Shown piece by piece: positions 1 through 9,317 of a DNA stretch of 64,000 bases. Each line of letters starts with the position of its first letter. The stretch's first letter is position 1. Source of the DNA: Burkholderia sp. 9120 (GTDB lineage: Bacteria > Pseudomonadota > Gammaproteobacteria > Burkholderiales > Burkholderiaceae); assembly GCF_000745015.1 (NCBI RefSeq), contig NZ_JQNA01000002.1, positions 1,736,001-1,800,000 of the forward strand. Reading direction: 5' to 3'. The notes below the pieces were generated by a model, which did no database searches, was not told the DNA's origin, and saw only the letters and a program-made list of their open reading frames with translations. The position numbers were made by a program, and so were the translations under genes.

Positions 1-1158
1 GTCGGTCTTGTTGGTGTTCGGCAATTCGTAGCCGGCGGCGTCGACGGCGCGCTTGGTGTCTTTCGGCGAGCCGTAGAACGTGATGACGTCGCCATGTTCC
101 AGTTTGGTTTCCGGCAGGATCGGCAGCGGCTGACCGGCGCGCGAAATGTGCTGGATGTAGACGCCGTGGCGCAGGTCGCGGTCCACCACTTCGCGCGCGG
201 CGGCGATCGTCGTGTGGTTCATGCCTTTGCGCGTGAACACGCCGTCGCGGGTCTGCATCACCACGCCGATATCGTCGACGTTGGCGATCTCGTTGCCGTT
301 CGCGCCGAATGCAACAACGGCTTCGCGACGACCCACCACGAGCACTTCGTCGTTGAGCTGCAAGGTCAGATCGGGCGTTGGATCGACGGCCTTGCCGTCG
401 CGTTTGATCTTCTCGACCGTCAACATGTCCTGGTGCAAGGTCTCGACCGCCTTGACGGTCTTGCCGGCGCTGACGTCGATCCGGTACGCGCGTCCTACCA
501 GTTCAGGCAACGCACGAATCTGCCCCGCCGCGAGCGACGTCGACACCCCCGCCGACAACTCGCGCTCCGCGTCGATCGACGCCTCGCGCAAGCCCTGCCC
601 CATGAACTTGGGCAGTATGTTCACGCAGACGATGATCGCGCCCAGCGAGCCGAACACGTAGGTCACCGCGTACGCGATCGCCACGTCCGACTGCAGCGAT
701 TTCACCTGATCGGCCGGCAAGCCGAGCCGCGCGATCGCATCGCCCGCCGTGCCGATAATCGCCGACTGCGTCAGCGCGCCGCCCGCGAGCCCGGCCGCGA
801 GGCCCTTGTTCAGATGGAACAGCTTCGCGCACACCACCACGGTGATCAGCGCGGAAACGGCGAGGAACACCGCCATCGCGATTTCACGCAGCGTCTTGCG
901 GTTCAGCGAGTTGAAGAAGCCCGGGCCGGAGTCGTAGCCCACCGCGTAGATGAACACGGCGAACATGACCGACTTCACGCCGTTGTCGATCGTCACGCCG
1001 AACTGGCTGATCACGACCGCCGCCAGCAGCGAACCACCCACTCCGCCCAACTGGAACTTGCCGAAGTTGATCTGCCCGATGAAGTAACCGGCTGCTAGCG
1101 ATAAAAACAGCGCAATTTCGGGGGATTTCTGAAAAATGTGATGTAGCCAGTCCATCAT
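1..1158 (-). CDS. aspT: AspT-type aspartate:alanine/dicarboxylate exchanger (partial)
   Basis: This reading frame runs off the left window edge, so only the N-terminal ~385 residues are visible. It belongs to the AspT/YidE (AAEx) family of inner-membrane secondary exchangers: a duplicated hydrophobic domain with a central pair of cytoplasmic TrkA-C (RCK_C) domains. The N-terminus contains the signature SPEIALFLSLAAGYFIGQI, and the central part shows two RCK_C-like stretches with the motif DEVLVVGRREAV. Two adjacent ATGs (1158 and 1155) are possible starts. It lies 120 bp downstream of a second family member on the same strand, so the two are probably co-transcribed. Known family substrates include aspartate/alanine (AspT) and succinate (SucE1); the substrate here cannot be read from sequence. 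Confidence 0.85.
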   Translation of the reverse strand, partial: MMDWLHHIFQKSPEIALFLSLAAGYFIGQINFGKFQLGGVGGSLLAAVVISQFGVTIDNGVKSVMFAVFIYAVGYDSGPGFFNSLNRKTLREIAMAVFLAVSALITVVVCAKLFHLNKGLAAGLAGGALTQSAIIGTAGDAIARLGLPADQVKSLQSDVAIAYAVTYVFGSLGAIIVCVNILPKFMGQGLREASIDAERELSAGVSTSLAAGQIRALPELVGRAYRIDVSAGKTVKAVETLHQDMLTVEKIKRDGKAVDPTPDLTLQLNDEVLVVGRREAVVAFGANGNEIANVDDIGVVMQTRDGVFTRKGMNHTTIAAAREVVDRDLRHGVYIQHISRAGQPLPILPETKLEHGDVITFYGSPKDTKRAVDAAGYELPNTNKTD

Positions 1159-1278
1159 GCCCTCGCTGGATAGTTTGAGATATTGAGTACTGGGTGCCGT
1201 CTGCCGGGGTGCTGCGGGCGGGAATGCCGCCTGTCGATGCGCGAAGCGGATCGTGTCGTGCCGCTCATGTCGTGTTAC

Positions 1279-2961
1279 CTAACCGAGCTTGCCGGCGAGA
1301 CCGACCACCACCGGCCCCATCAACGGCAACAGAATGTTCGAGAGTGCATAGGTGATCGTGTAGCCGATCACCGGCGTCGAGTTGCCGGTCACGCCGACCA
1401 GCGCGCTGATCGCGGGCGTGCTGCATTGCTGGCCGGCAATCGCGCCGAGCAGCATGGGGGCTTCGAGCTTGAGAAACGCACGGCCGATCCACAGCGACAG
1501 CAGCCCAGGCACCAGCACCATCAGAATGCCGGCCACCGGCAACGCGAGGCCGTATTCGCGCACCAGCTTGATGGCGTCCGGTCCCGCCGACAAACCAACC
1601 GCCGCGATGAAGGTGGCGAGGCCGAAGTCCTTGAGAATCTGCGCGGCCGCCGACGGCAGCGAGCCGATCAACGGATAGCGCGAGCGGATCCAGCCGAACA
1701 GCAAGCCGGACAGCAGGCAACCGCCGCCCGTGCCGAGCGCGATCGAGACGCCGCCGATCCGGCCGCCGAGGTGGCCGATCGCCATCCCCACCAGCACGCC
1801 CAGCGCGAGATAGACGAAGTCGGTTTTCTGCGTGGCGGCCAGCACGTAACCCAGGCGCCGCGCGCCGCGTTCGACGTCGGCCTTGGCGCCGACCAGCGTC
1901 AACACGTCGCCGCGATTCAACTCCGTGCCGGGCAACGCGGGCACCGTGGTTTCGAGCCGCGTAACTGCCGCGATGTAGACGCCGCGCGCCTGTTCCGGAT
2001 CGGCCCGTTCCCGCACCTGCGCCACCGTCAGACCTTCCGCTTCGCGGCGTGTCAGCACCACGTCGATTTTTTCGGCGACGATCTGGTCGAAACCGCCGCT
2101 GTCGATTTCTTCGCCCAGACTCGCCGACGCCGTCACAATCGCTTCACGACGCCCGCCGATCAGGATCAGGTCATCGGCCAGCAAGACCAGTTTCGGTTCC
2201 ACCGGCACTACCTCACCACCGCGCCGTAGTTGCTCGATAGTCAGGTTGTAGCCGTACTGCTGCTCGAACGCCACGACCGTCGTGCCGGCCGCCGCGCCGA
2301 CGCGGAATGCGCGACCCACCAGCGCCGGCGCCGCCGCCCGCTGTCCTTCGCCGAACGCGCCGTCGCCGCCGAGCTTGCGCCACACGCGCTCGGCTTCCTC
2401 GCGCAAATTGACGCGCAGCAGCAGTGGCGCGAACTGGCTCGTGAACAGCACGATGGTGATCAGGCCGAACAGGTAGCTCACGCTGTACGCGGTCACGATA
2501 TTGGCCTGCAGACGCAGCGTTTCCGCGTCGCCGAAACCGAGCTTGGCGATCGCCTCCGACGCCGTGCCGATCACCGCCGATTCGGTCGCCGCGCCGGCCA
2601 GCAGCCCGGCCGCCGTGCCCGCGTCGAGCCGCATCACGACCACCGCGATCAGGATCAGTATCAGCACCGAGACGATCTCGACCACCGACAACAAGCCATA
2701 GCGCCAGCCGCGTCCAATGTTGGCAAAGAACTGCGGCCCGCCGGTAAAGCCCAGCGCAAAGATGAACAGCGCAAACGCGATGTTCTTCAGATCGGGCGCC
2801 AGTCGCGCGCCCGTCTGTCCCAACAGCAAAGCAACGATCAACGTACCGCAGACGCCGCCGAGCTGTATCGGCCCAACACGAAATGAGCCAATGAAATATC
2901 CAATTGCCAGGCTTGCGAACAGCGCGATCTCCGGTTGAGACCTCAGCAAATCACTGATCAT
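1279..2961 (-). CDS. aspT: AspT-type aspartate:alanine/dicarboxylate exchanger, second copy
   Basis: A complete 560-residue member of the AspT/YidE family, which is close to the normal family length. It has an N-terminal membrane domain (about residues 10-170), two central RCK_C/TrkA-C domains (about 200-370, containing DDLILIGGRREAI and LTLVGAKADVERG) and a second membrane domain (about 380-560, with LLGAIAGQQCSTPAI). It starts with SQPEIALFASLAIGYFIGS, closely paralogous to its downstream neighbour. The protein is an inner-membrane exchanger, probably for amino acids or dicarboxylates. The pair is transcribed away from the D-lactate-type dehydrogenase at 3512 across a 550 bp AT-rich spacer. 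Confidence 0.88.
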   Translation of the reverse strand: MISDLLRSQPEIALFASLAIGYFIGSFRVGPIQLGGVCGTLIVALLLGQTGARLAPDLKNIAFALFIFALGFTGGPQFFANIGRGWRYGLLSVVEIVSVLILILIAVVVMRLDAGTAAGLLAGAATESAVIGTASEAIAKLGFGDAETLRLQANIVTAYSVSYLFGLITIVLFTSQFAPLLLRVNLREEAERVWRKLGGDGAFGEGQRAAAPALVGRAFRVGAAAGTTVVAFEQQYGYNLTIEQLRRGGEVVPVEPKLVLLADDLILIGGRREAIVTASASLGEEIDSGGFDQIVAEKIDVVLTRREAEGLTVAQVRERADPEQARGVYIAAVTRLETTVPALPGTELNRGDVLTLVGAKADVERGARRLGYVLAATQKTDFVYLALGVLVGMAIGHLGGRIGGVSIALGTGGGCLLSGLLFGWIRSRYPLIGSLPSAAAQILKDFGLATFIAAVGLSAGPDAIKLVREYGLALPVAGILMVLVPGLLSLWIGRAFLKLEAPMLLGAIAGQQCSTPAISALVGVTGNSTPVIGYTITYALSNILLPLMGPVVVGLAGKLG

Positions 2962-3511
2962 GTAGGCTCGCCGATTTACAGGTTTATTAGTAGGAGACTG
3001 AAAAACAATGGCTCAAAAAAAGTGCAAATAATTCGCTCAAACCGGGTACGGCTCAGCAATTACTCAACCGGCATAGCTGGCTGAATGACACTATTTATGG
3101 CAATGGGATGACGCGACATGCGTCCGGGAAGATTGCGGCGCTGCGGCGATGTTATGGAAAAGCGTTTGTGATAGCTCGACGGTCACACTGTCCTCGCGAA
3201 ATCGCTCGATGCCTTAAAAAAGACACCGAATTCTGATGGCCGATTTTTTCTACTTTACTGCATGAATGAACATGCTTTTTTCAGACTGCTTTTTTAATAA
3301 ATATTGTAATTCGTCACACCTGTCAATATTATTTTCAATCTTGACCGGACTGCCTTCGCAAAAGATGATCTTTAGCAAAGACTGAATGGCAATACGTACC
3401 GTGCGCGGTGGCGGCAACCGGGCCTTTATACTGGCTCATCCCCCTCGCGCGCGGCGAGACCGCCACGCCTGAATCCACCTTGCGGCCGGCATGCATTCCT
3501 TGGAGCCCGAC
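2962..3511. promoter_or_regulatory. Divergent intergenic region with a 7-bp inverted repeat
   Basis: This 550 bp spacer between the divergent exchanger and dehydrogenase genes has no convincing gene. Its right half (about 3230-3340) is much more AT-rich than the surroundings. It contains the inverted repeat AATATTG (3300-3306) / CAATATT (3324-3330), which may be a regulator site. I looked for an FNR/Anr-type TTGAT-N4-ATCAA box by eye and did not find one. No promoter element is clear enough to call. Confidence 0.3.
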
Positions 3512-4510
3512 ATGCGCATGATCCTGTTCAGCAGCCGTCAGTACGACAGCGACACGTTCATCGAAGCCAACGGCAGGCATTGCTACGAACTGCACTTCCA
3601 GGAATCGCACCTCGACAGCGAAACCGCGATCCTTGCGCAGGGCTACGAGGTGGTGTGCCCGTTCGTCAACGACAAAGTCGACGCGGCCGTGCTCGAACGG
3701 CTGCATGCCGGCGGCACGCGCCTGATCGCGCTACGCTCGGCCGGCTTCAATCATGTCGACCTGGCCGCGGCCGAACGCCTCGGCATCACGGTCGCGCGCG
3801 TGCCGGCGTATTCGCCGCACGCGGTGGCCGAACATGCGGTCGGCCTGATTCTGGCGTTGAACCGGCGTCTGCCGCGCGCCGTCGCGCGGACTCGCGAGGG
3901 TGACTTTTCGCTGCACGGGCTGCTCGGTTTCGATCTGCACGGCAAGACCGTAGGCGTGATCGGCACGGGGACGATCGGCCGCGTGTTCGGACGGATCATG
4001 GCGGGCTTCGGCATGCAGGTGCTTGCGCACGATCCCGGCACGCCCGCCGAAGACCTGCTCGCGCTCGGTGCGCGCTATGTTCCGCTCGATACCTTGCTGG
4101 CGGAATCGGACGTGGTCAGCCTGCACTGTCCGTTGGTGCCGGACACCTACCATCTGATCGACGGCCACGCGCTCGCCAGGATGAAACGCGGCGCGATGCT
4201 GATCAACACCGGCCGCGGCGGCCTGGTCGAAAGCAATGCGCTGATCGGCGCGTTGAAGGACGGCCAGCTCGGCCACCTCGGTCTCGACGTGTATGAGGAA
4301 GAAGGCGGCCTGTTCTTCGAGGATCACTCGAATCTGCCGCTGCAGGACGACGTGCTCGCGCGTCTGCTGATGTTCCCGAACGTGATCGTCACCGCGCACC
4401 AGGCGTTCTTCACGCGTGAAGCGATGAGCGAGATCGCCCAGACCACGCTCGACAACGTCGCGGCCTGGGAGAGCGGCACGCCACGCAACGTGGTGCGGGC
4501 GACGGGTTAG
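3512..4510 (+). CDS. ldhA: D-lactate dehydrogenase-type 2-hydroxyacid dehydrogenase
   Basis: A D-isomer-specific 2-hydroxyacid dehydrogenase of 332 residues, most like bacterial D-lactate dehydrogenases (pyruvate + NADH to D-lactate, cytosolic). The Rossmann motif GVIGTGTIGRVFG is followed by the family catalytic triad: Arg in INTGRGGLVES, Glu in LDVYEEEGG and His in VTAHQAFFT. The start at 3512 is preferred over an upstream ATG at 3491 because GGAG lies 6 bases before it and the family N-terminus begins at this point. It stands alone and is divergent from the exchanger pair. Substrate assignment to lactate is by family resemblance; other 2-ketoacids are possible. Confidence 0.82.
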   Translation: MRMILFSSRQYDSDTFIEANGRHCYELHFQESHLDSETAILAQGYEVVCPFVNDKVDAAVLERLHAGGTRLIALRSAGFNHVDLAAAERLGITVARVPAYSPHAVAEHAVGLILALNRRLPRAVARTREGDFSLHGLLGFDLHGKTVGVIGTGTIGRVFGRIMAGFGMQVLAHDPGTPAEDLLALGARYVPLDTLLAESDVVSLHCPLVPDTYHLIDGHALARMKRGAMLINTGRGGLVESNALIGALKDGQLGHLGLDVYEEEGGLFFEDHSNLPLQDDVLARLLMFPNVIVTAHQAFFTREAMSEIAQTTLDNVAAWESGTPRNVVRATG

Positions 4511-5163
4511 GGATGAGCGGCGGGCGGGGGAACGACCTGGGGCGGCCCGCCTAGCGTCGTTGCGCGAATCGCGGTGCGGGCGTCGTCCGGCGCGCCACAG
4601 AGTTCGCGCAGCATGACCGCCTCGCGCTCATGCACTTCCACCGGAAACCAGCGCGCGCCGGCATCGGCCAGATAGCGCGCGCGATGCTGCCCGTTGCGAA
4701 ACGACACCACGCCTTCGCGCTCCAATCCGACCAGGCCGAGCAACCCCGGCGCGCGACGCGTCGTGATCGTCACATAGGGCATCTGCGGAATCCGCGGGTT
4801 GTCCGGATCGAGAAACTCGCGAATGCCGCGCACCTTGCCGGCATGCCATTCGGCAACCGGCTTCAGCACGTAGTCGGTGTTGTCGCGATCCGCGCAGGCG
4901 AGCAGCTTGCGCACGTCGATCAGCACCACTTGATGCCGCGTGCCGTCGGTGACGAACACGCGTTTCAGGCGCACATGGTCGAACCACGAATGCTCGAGGA
5001 GCGGCACGATCCACACGGTTTCGGCGCAAGCCGGCGAGGCGGCTGACGAGGGATTGGACGAGGGCAAAGGCAGGCTCGATAAGCTAGCGAAAATCCGCCA
5101 GCGCGTTAAAAGAGCGCTAACGCTACGAGTCGACTGTGTAAGAAGCATGACAGACCACGGCAT
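4507..5163 (-). CDS. Conserved hypothetical protein (fertility-inhibition-like family)
   Basis: A coding frame of up to 218 residues, convergent with the dehydrogenase and overlapping its end by 4 bases. The conserved part begins around VWIVPLLEHSWFDH and continues through WHAGKVRGIREFLD and FRNGQHRARYLAD. The last motif resembles the active-region motif of ParB/sulfiredoxin-like folds. From memory it matches a Burkholderia family labelled plasmid fertility inhibition factor, but no plasmid genes surround it. The first ~45 residues look like low-quality sequence, so the true start may be internal, including a GTG near the VWIVPLL motif. Function is unknown. Confidence 0.6.
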   Translation of the reverse strand: MPWSVMLLTQSTRSVSALLTRWRIFASLSSLPLPSSNPSSAASPACAETVWIVPLLEHSWFDHVRLKRVFVTDGTRHQVVLIDVRKLLACADRDNTDYVLKPVAEWHAGKVRGIREFLDPDNPRIPQMPYVTITTRRAPGLLGLVGLEREGVVSFRNGQHRARYLADAGARWFPVEVHEREAVMLRELCGAPDDARTAIRATTLGGPPQVVPPPAAHP

Positions 5164-5520
5164 TAATCACACTGCATGCTCATGCTGCCAGGACACCTCG
5201 GCATGAACACACTTTAAAAGTACCCGCACACACGGGCAGACGCTGACCTCTATCGATGTAACGACTATAGCTAGGCAAAATTTCAATAGCTATGGACGCG
5301 TCGAAGTTAACCAGGATATCGGCGTCGCGGCACTCGTCCTTGAGTGGACCGCGCGCCGTATGCAGCAAAAAACAACAGCCGCCTGACGGCGCAGCAAGGG
5401 TGTTTTGACTTAGGTAGAATCCCCTACTGTTTGCCTCTTGTACGGCGCACGCGTTCTCGCCCCGAAAATGCGCGCCGGCCGCGCGACGCTTCCCGTCGCG
5501 CCGATTCACGCTCCGCCACC
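5164..5520. other. Intergenic region, no gene seen
   Basis: A 357 bp spacer between the conserved hypothetical on the minus strand and the following MFS gene. Short reading frames cross it but none has a credible protein. The region presumably holds both promoters; I could not identify convincing -35/-10 pairs. Confidence 0.4.
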
Positions 5521-6687
5521 ATGCCTTTACCCCTGCTCGCCCTTGCCGTTGCCGCTTTTGGAATCGGTACCACTGAATTCGTGATCATGGGCTTGCTGCC
5601 CGACGTGGCACGCGACCTGTCCGTCTCGATTCCGGCCGCCGGCATGCTGGTGTCGGCGTATGCGCTCGGCGTCACGATCGGTGCGCCGATCGTCGCGATC
5701 GCGGTGGCCAACATGCCGCGCAAGAAAGCGTTGATGAGTCTGATCGGCGTGTTCATCGTCGGCAACATGCTGTGCGCGATCGCGCCGGGTTATGCCGTGC
5801 TGATGGCCGCGCGTATCGTCACGGCGTTCTGCCATGGCGCGTTCTTCGGTATCGGCTCGGTGGTGGCCGCGGGTCTGGTCGCGCCGAATCGCCGCGCGCA
5901 AGCCATCGCGCTGATGTTCACCGGCCTCACGCTCGCCAACGTGCTCGGCGTGCCGCTCGGCACCGCGCTCGGCCAGGCCGTGGGCTGGCGCGCAACCTTC
6001 TGGGCGGTGACCGGTATCGGCATCGTCGCGGCGGCTGCGCTCGCCGTCTGCCTGCCGGCCAAGATCGAGATGCAGAAGGCCAGCCTCATCCACGAATTCA
6101 GCGTGCTGAAGAATCCGCAGGTGCTGATGGTGCTCGGCATCAGCGTGCTCGCGTCGGCCAGCCTGTTTTCGACCTTCACCTACATCACCCCGATCCTCGA
6201 AGACGTGACCGGCTTCACGCCGCATGCGGTCACGCTCGTGCTGCTGCTGTTCGGCCTCGGCCTGACCGTGGGCAGCACGCTCGGCGGCAAGCTCGCCGAC
6301 TGGCGGCTGTTGCCGTCGCTGGTGGCGTTCCTGCTGGCGATCGTCGTGATCCTCACGATCTTCGCGGGCACGATGCACGCGCAGATTCCGGCGATGATCA
6401 CGATCTTCGTCTGGGGCATTCTGGCCTTCGCGATCGTGCCGCCGTTGCAAATGCTGATCGTCGACCGCGCAAGCCATGCGCCGAATCTGGCCTCGACCTT
6501 GAATCAAGGCGCGTTCAACCTCGGCAATGCCACGGGCGCCTGGCTCGGCGGCATGGCGATCGGTGCGGGTGCGCCGCTCACCACGCTGCCGTGGGTCGGC
6601 GTGGCGACCTCGATCGGTGCGCTGGTGCTGACGCTGTGGTCGGTGTCGATCGACCGTCGCACCCAGCGCATGATGGCCGCGGGATAG
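5521..6687 (+). CDS. MFS drug/arabinose-type efflux transporter (AraJ-like, DHA1 family)
   Basis: A 388-residue, 12-helix major facilitator of the DHA1 group, similar to AraJ-type efflux permeases that export sugars or drugs with proton antiport. The N-terminus carries the family signature FGIGTTEFVIMGLLPDVA, followed by helix pairs to the C-terminus with GAFNLGNATGAWLGG in helix 11. The start at 5521 is chosen because it begins directly at the first helix; the longer frame upstream adds a basic, non-family N-terminus. A second unrelated MFS gene follows 49 bp later on the same strand. The exported substrate is unknown. Confidence 0.8.
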   Translation: MPLPLLALAVAAFGIGTTEFVIMGLLPDVARDLSVSIPAAGMLVSAYALGVTIGAPIVAIAVANMPRKKALMSLIGVFIVGNMLCAIAPGYAVLMAARIVTAFCHGAFFGIGSVVAAGLVAPNRRAQAIALMFTGLTLANVLGVPLGTALGQAVGWRATFWAVTGIGIVAAAALAVCLPAKIEMQKASLIHEFSVLKNPQVLMVLGISVLASASLFSTFTYITPILEDVTGFTPHAVTLVLLLFGLGLTVGSTLGGKLADWRLLPSLVAFLLAIVVILTIFAGTMHAQIPAMITIFVWGILAFAIVPPLQMLIVDRASHAPNLASTLNQGAFNLGNATGAWLGGMAIGAGAPLTTLPWVGVATSIGALVLTLWSVSIDRRTQRMMAAG

Positions 6688-6736
6688 TCGCCGCGTTGCG
6701 TGCTAATGACCCGCGGCCGTAGTAGCATCTCGGCCG

Positions 6737-7897
6737 ATGAAAGTCATCTTCACTCGCGATTTCCTCGCGCTCATTCTTAGCGTTGCCGTAGTCGGGCTCG
6801 GCAGCGGCGCGACTCTTCCGCTCACCGCGCTCGCGCTGACGCAAGCCGGCTATGGCACCGACGTGGTCGGCCTGCTGACCGCCGCGCAAGCGGGCGGCGG
6901 CCTCTTCATCGTGCCGTTCGCCGGTTGGATCGCGGCGCGCTTCGGCGGCCGGCAGGTGATCGTCGGCGCGGTGCTGGTGGTGGCGATCGCCACCGCGCTG
7001 ATGCAACTCACCGCGAACCTGTGGCTCTGGGCACTGTTGCGCGTGCTCTGCGGCGCCGCGCTGATGCTGCTCTTCACGATCGGCGAAGCCTGGGTCAACC
7101 AGCTCGCCGACGACGCCACCCGCGGCCGCGTCGTCGCGATCTACGCCACCAATTTCACGCTGTTCCAGATGTCGGGGCCGGTGCTGGTGAGTCAGATCGC
7201 CGACCTCATGCATTCGCGCTTCCTGATCTGCGGCGCGCTCTTTTTGCTGGCGCTGCCGATGCTCGCCACCATCCGCACCACACCGCACGCCGCCGACGAC
7301 GAACACGCCGCGCACGGCAGTTGGCGTCACGTTTTGCCGCAGATGCCGGCGCTCGTGGTCGGCACGGGTTTTTTCGCGCTGTTCGACACGATCGCGCTGT
7401 CGCTGCTGCCGCTCTTCGCGATGTCGCACGGCATGACGAGCGAAGTCGCCGTGTTGTCGGCGTCGGCTTTGCTGCTCGGCGACACGACGATGCAGTTTCC
7501 GATCGGCTGGCTCGCGGACCGGCTGGGCCGCGAACGGGTGCATATCGGTTGCGGCGTGATCGTCGTGCTGCTGTTGCCGCTGCTGCCGTGGGCGATCACC
7601 TCGCCGTGGCTATGCTGGCCGTTGCTGTATGTGCTCGGCGCGGCGGCGGGTGCGATCTACACGTTGTCGCTGGTGGCTTGCGGCGAACGCTTTCGCGGCG
7701 TCGCGCTGGTGTCGGCGAGTTCGCTGGTGGGCGCGTCGTGGAGCGCGGCCAGTTTCGGTGGGCCGCTCGTGGCCGGTGCATTGATGAAGGGCGTCGGCAA
7801 CGACGCGATGGTCGGCGTGCTGCTCGTGGCGGCACTCGCGTTTCTGGCGGCTGTCTGGTGGGAACGGCGACGGGCGCCGATGCGGGCAGTGGGGTAA
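6737..7897 (+). CDS. MFS transporter (YcaD-like)
   Basis: A 386-residue major facilitator with twelve predicted helices. The stretch GEAWVNQLADDATRGRVVAIYA after helix 4 is typical of the YcaD/UMF-like MFS group. The first helix starts immediately after MKVIFTRDF. It follows the AraJ-like gene closely, so the two could share a transcript, and is convergent with fahA across a strong hairpin. The substrate cannot be inferred from sequence. Confidence 0.78.
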   Translation: MKVIFTRDFLALILSVAVVGLGSGATLPLTALALTQAGYGTDVVGLLTAAQAGGGLFIVPFAGWIAARFGGRQVIVGAVLVVAIATALMQLTANLWLWALLRVLCGAALMLLFTIGEAWVNQLADDATRGRVVAIYATNFTLFQMSGPVLVSQIADLMHSRFLICGALFLLALPMLATIRTTPHAADDEHAAHGSWRHVLPQMPALVVGTGFFALFDTIALSLLPLFAMSHGMTSEVAVLSASALLLGDTTMQFPIGWLADRLGRERVHIGCGVIVVLLLPLLPWAITSPWLCWPLLYVLGAAAGAIYTLSLVACGERFRGVALVSASSLVGASWSAASFGGPLVAGALMKGVGNDAMVGVLLVAALAFLAAVWWERRRAPMRAVG

Positions 7898-7951
7898 CGC
7901 GCGCCGCGCGGCGGGTGACGTCATGATGCGCTTGCGCACGTTAGAAATAAA

Positions 7952-7976
7952 AAAGCCGGCGTAATCCGCCGGCTTT
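7952..7976 (-). terminator. Rho-independent terminator after fahA (possibly bidirectional)
   Basis: A perfect 10-bp stem (AAAGCCGGCG / CGCCGGCTTT) with a 5-base loop lies between the convergent MFS and fahA genes. Read on the minus strand the stem is followed by a T-rich run (TTTTTTATTT), fitting the end of the hmgA-fahA operon. Confidence 0.85.
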
Positions 7977-8006
7977 GCACCTTGTGCCGTGACGTTACTC
8001 GTGACG

Positions 8007-9317
8007 TTACGACTGCGCCGGCAAAATCTCCCCGGCGCACACGCCGAACCCCACCCGATAACCGTCACCCTGGCACCAGCCTGCCAACGTCAGTTCATCG
8101 CCGTCTTCGATAAAACTGCGCGTGCCTCCCTGCTGCAACTCCACCGGCTTCTTGCCGTTCCACGTCAGTTCCAGCAGGCTGCCGAACGAATCCTCGCTCG
8201 GTCCGCTGATCGTGCCCGAACCCATCAGATCGCCCACCCGCGTATTGCAGCCCGACACGGTGTGATGCGCGAGTTGCTGCGCCATCGTCCAGTACATGTG
8301 CCTGAAATTGGTCCGCGTGATCGTGCTCGCCTGCGTGGCCTGCTGCGGACGCAACGTCACTTCCAGATGGATATCGAAAGCGTGCGCGCCGTCGTGACGC
8401 AGATAAGCGAGCGGCTGCGGCTCCTGCACCGGTTGCGCGACGCGGAACGGTTCGAGCGCGTCGAGCGTGACGATCCACGGCGAGATCGTGGTCGCGAAGG
8501 TCTTCGCGTTGAACGGGCCGAGCGGCACGTATTCCCATTGCTGAATGTCGCGTGCGCTCCAGTCGTTCAGCAACACCATGCCGAAGATATTCGCTTCGGC
8601 ATCCGCGCAGGCCACCGGCTCGCCCAGCGCATTGCCCGCGCCGATCACGAAACCCGTTTCCAGTTCGATATCCAGTTTTCGGCACGCACCGAACACCGGA
8701 CGCTCCTGATCCGGCAACTTCAGTTGACCGTTCGGCCGACGTACCGGCGTCCCGCTCACCACCACCGACGACGCGCGTCCGTTGTAGCCGATCGGCATTT
8801 CCGACCAGTTCGGCAGCAACGCATTCTTCGGATCGCGGAACATCGAGCCGACATTCGTCGCATGTTCTTTCGACGAATAGAAATCGGTGTAGCCCGGAAT
8901 CTGCACCGGCAGATGCAATTGCGCGTCGGCCTGACGCACGAGCGCCTTCGCGCGCAGTGCGCTGTCGTCGCGCAAGGTGGCGGTGTCACGCCCCAGCAGA
9001 TCGCTTAGCTGGACGCGGACGCTGCGCCACGCGTCGCGGCCCAGCGCGATGAAATTGTTCAACGTCTCGCGTGCAAACACGTCGGCTTTCGACGACACCT
9101 TAAGCAAACCCGCCGCCTGCAACGCGGCCAGATCGACGATCTGGTCGCCGATCGCCACGCCCACGCGCCGCGCCGCGTTCAGCCCATCACGCTTGTCGCT
9201 AAACACGCCGAACGGCAGATTCTGAATCGAAAAATCGCTGGTCGAATCGTTGGCCGATTCGACCCAGCTCTTACGCGACGGATCGAGCGTCGCCTGAAGA
9301 TCGCTCAATGCGTTCAT
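8007..9317 (-). CDS. fahA: Fumarylacetoacetase
   Basis: Fumarylacetoacetate hydrolase, the last step of tyrosine/homogentisate breakdown, splitting fumarylacetoacetate to fumarate and acetoacetate in the cytosol. At 436 residues it is full length. It carries the N-terminal FAH domain and the C-terminal catalytic domain with the conserved segments [17 protein letters not shown] (catalytic His), [13 protein letters not shown] (metal-binding Glu pair) and [14 protein letters not shown]. The ATG at 9317 overlaps the hmgA stop in an ATGA, indicating translational coupling. An upstream in-frame extension would run into hmgA and is not used. Confidence 0.96.
   Translation of the reverse strand: MNALSDLQATLDPSRKSWVESANDSTSDFSIQNLPFGVFSDKRDGLNAARRVGVAIGDQIVDLAALQAAGLLKVSSKADVFARETLNNFIALGRDAWRSVRVQLSDLLGRDTATLRDDSALRAKALVRQADAQLHLPVQIPGYTDFYSSKEHATNVGSMFRDPKNALLPNWSEMPIGYNGRASSVVVSGTPVRRPNGQLKLPDQERPVFGACRKLDIELETGFVIGAGNALGEPVACADAEANIFGMVLLNDWSARDIQQWEYVPLGPFNAKTFATTISPWIVTLDALEPFRVAQPVQEPQPLAYLRHDGAHAFDIHLEVTLRPQQATQASTITRTNFRHMYWTMAQQLAHHTVSGCNTRVGDLMGSGTISGPSEDSFGSLLELTWNGKKPVELQQGGTRSFIEDGDELTLAGWCQGDGYRVGFGVCAGEILPAQS

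Noticed and set aside
94..1098. Plus-strand Arg/His-rich frame opposite the first exchanger
   Set aside because: Typical antisense frame of a GC-rich gene. The minus strand gives a well-formed membrane transporter.
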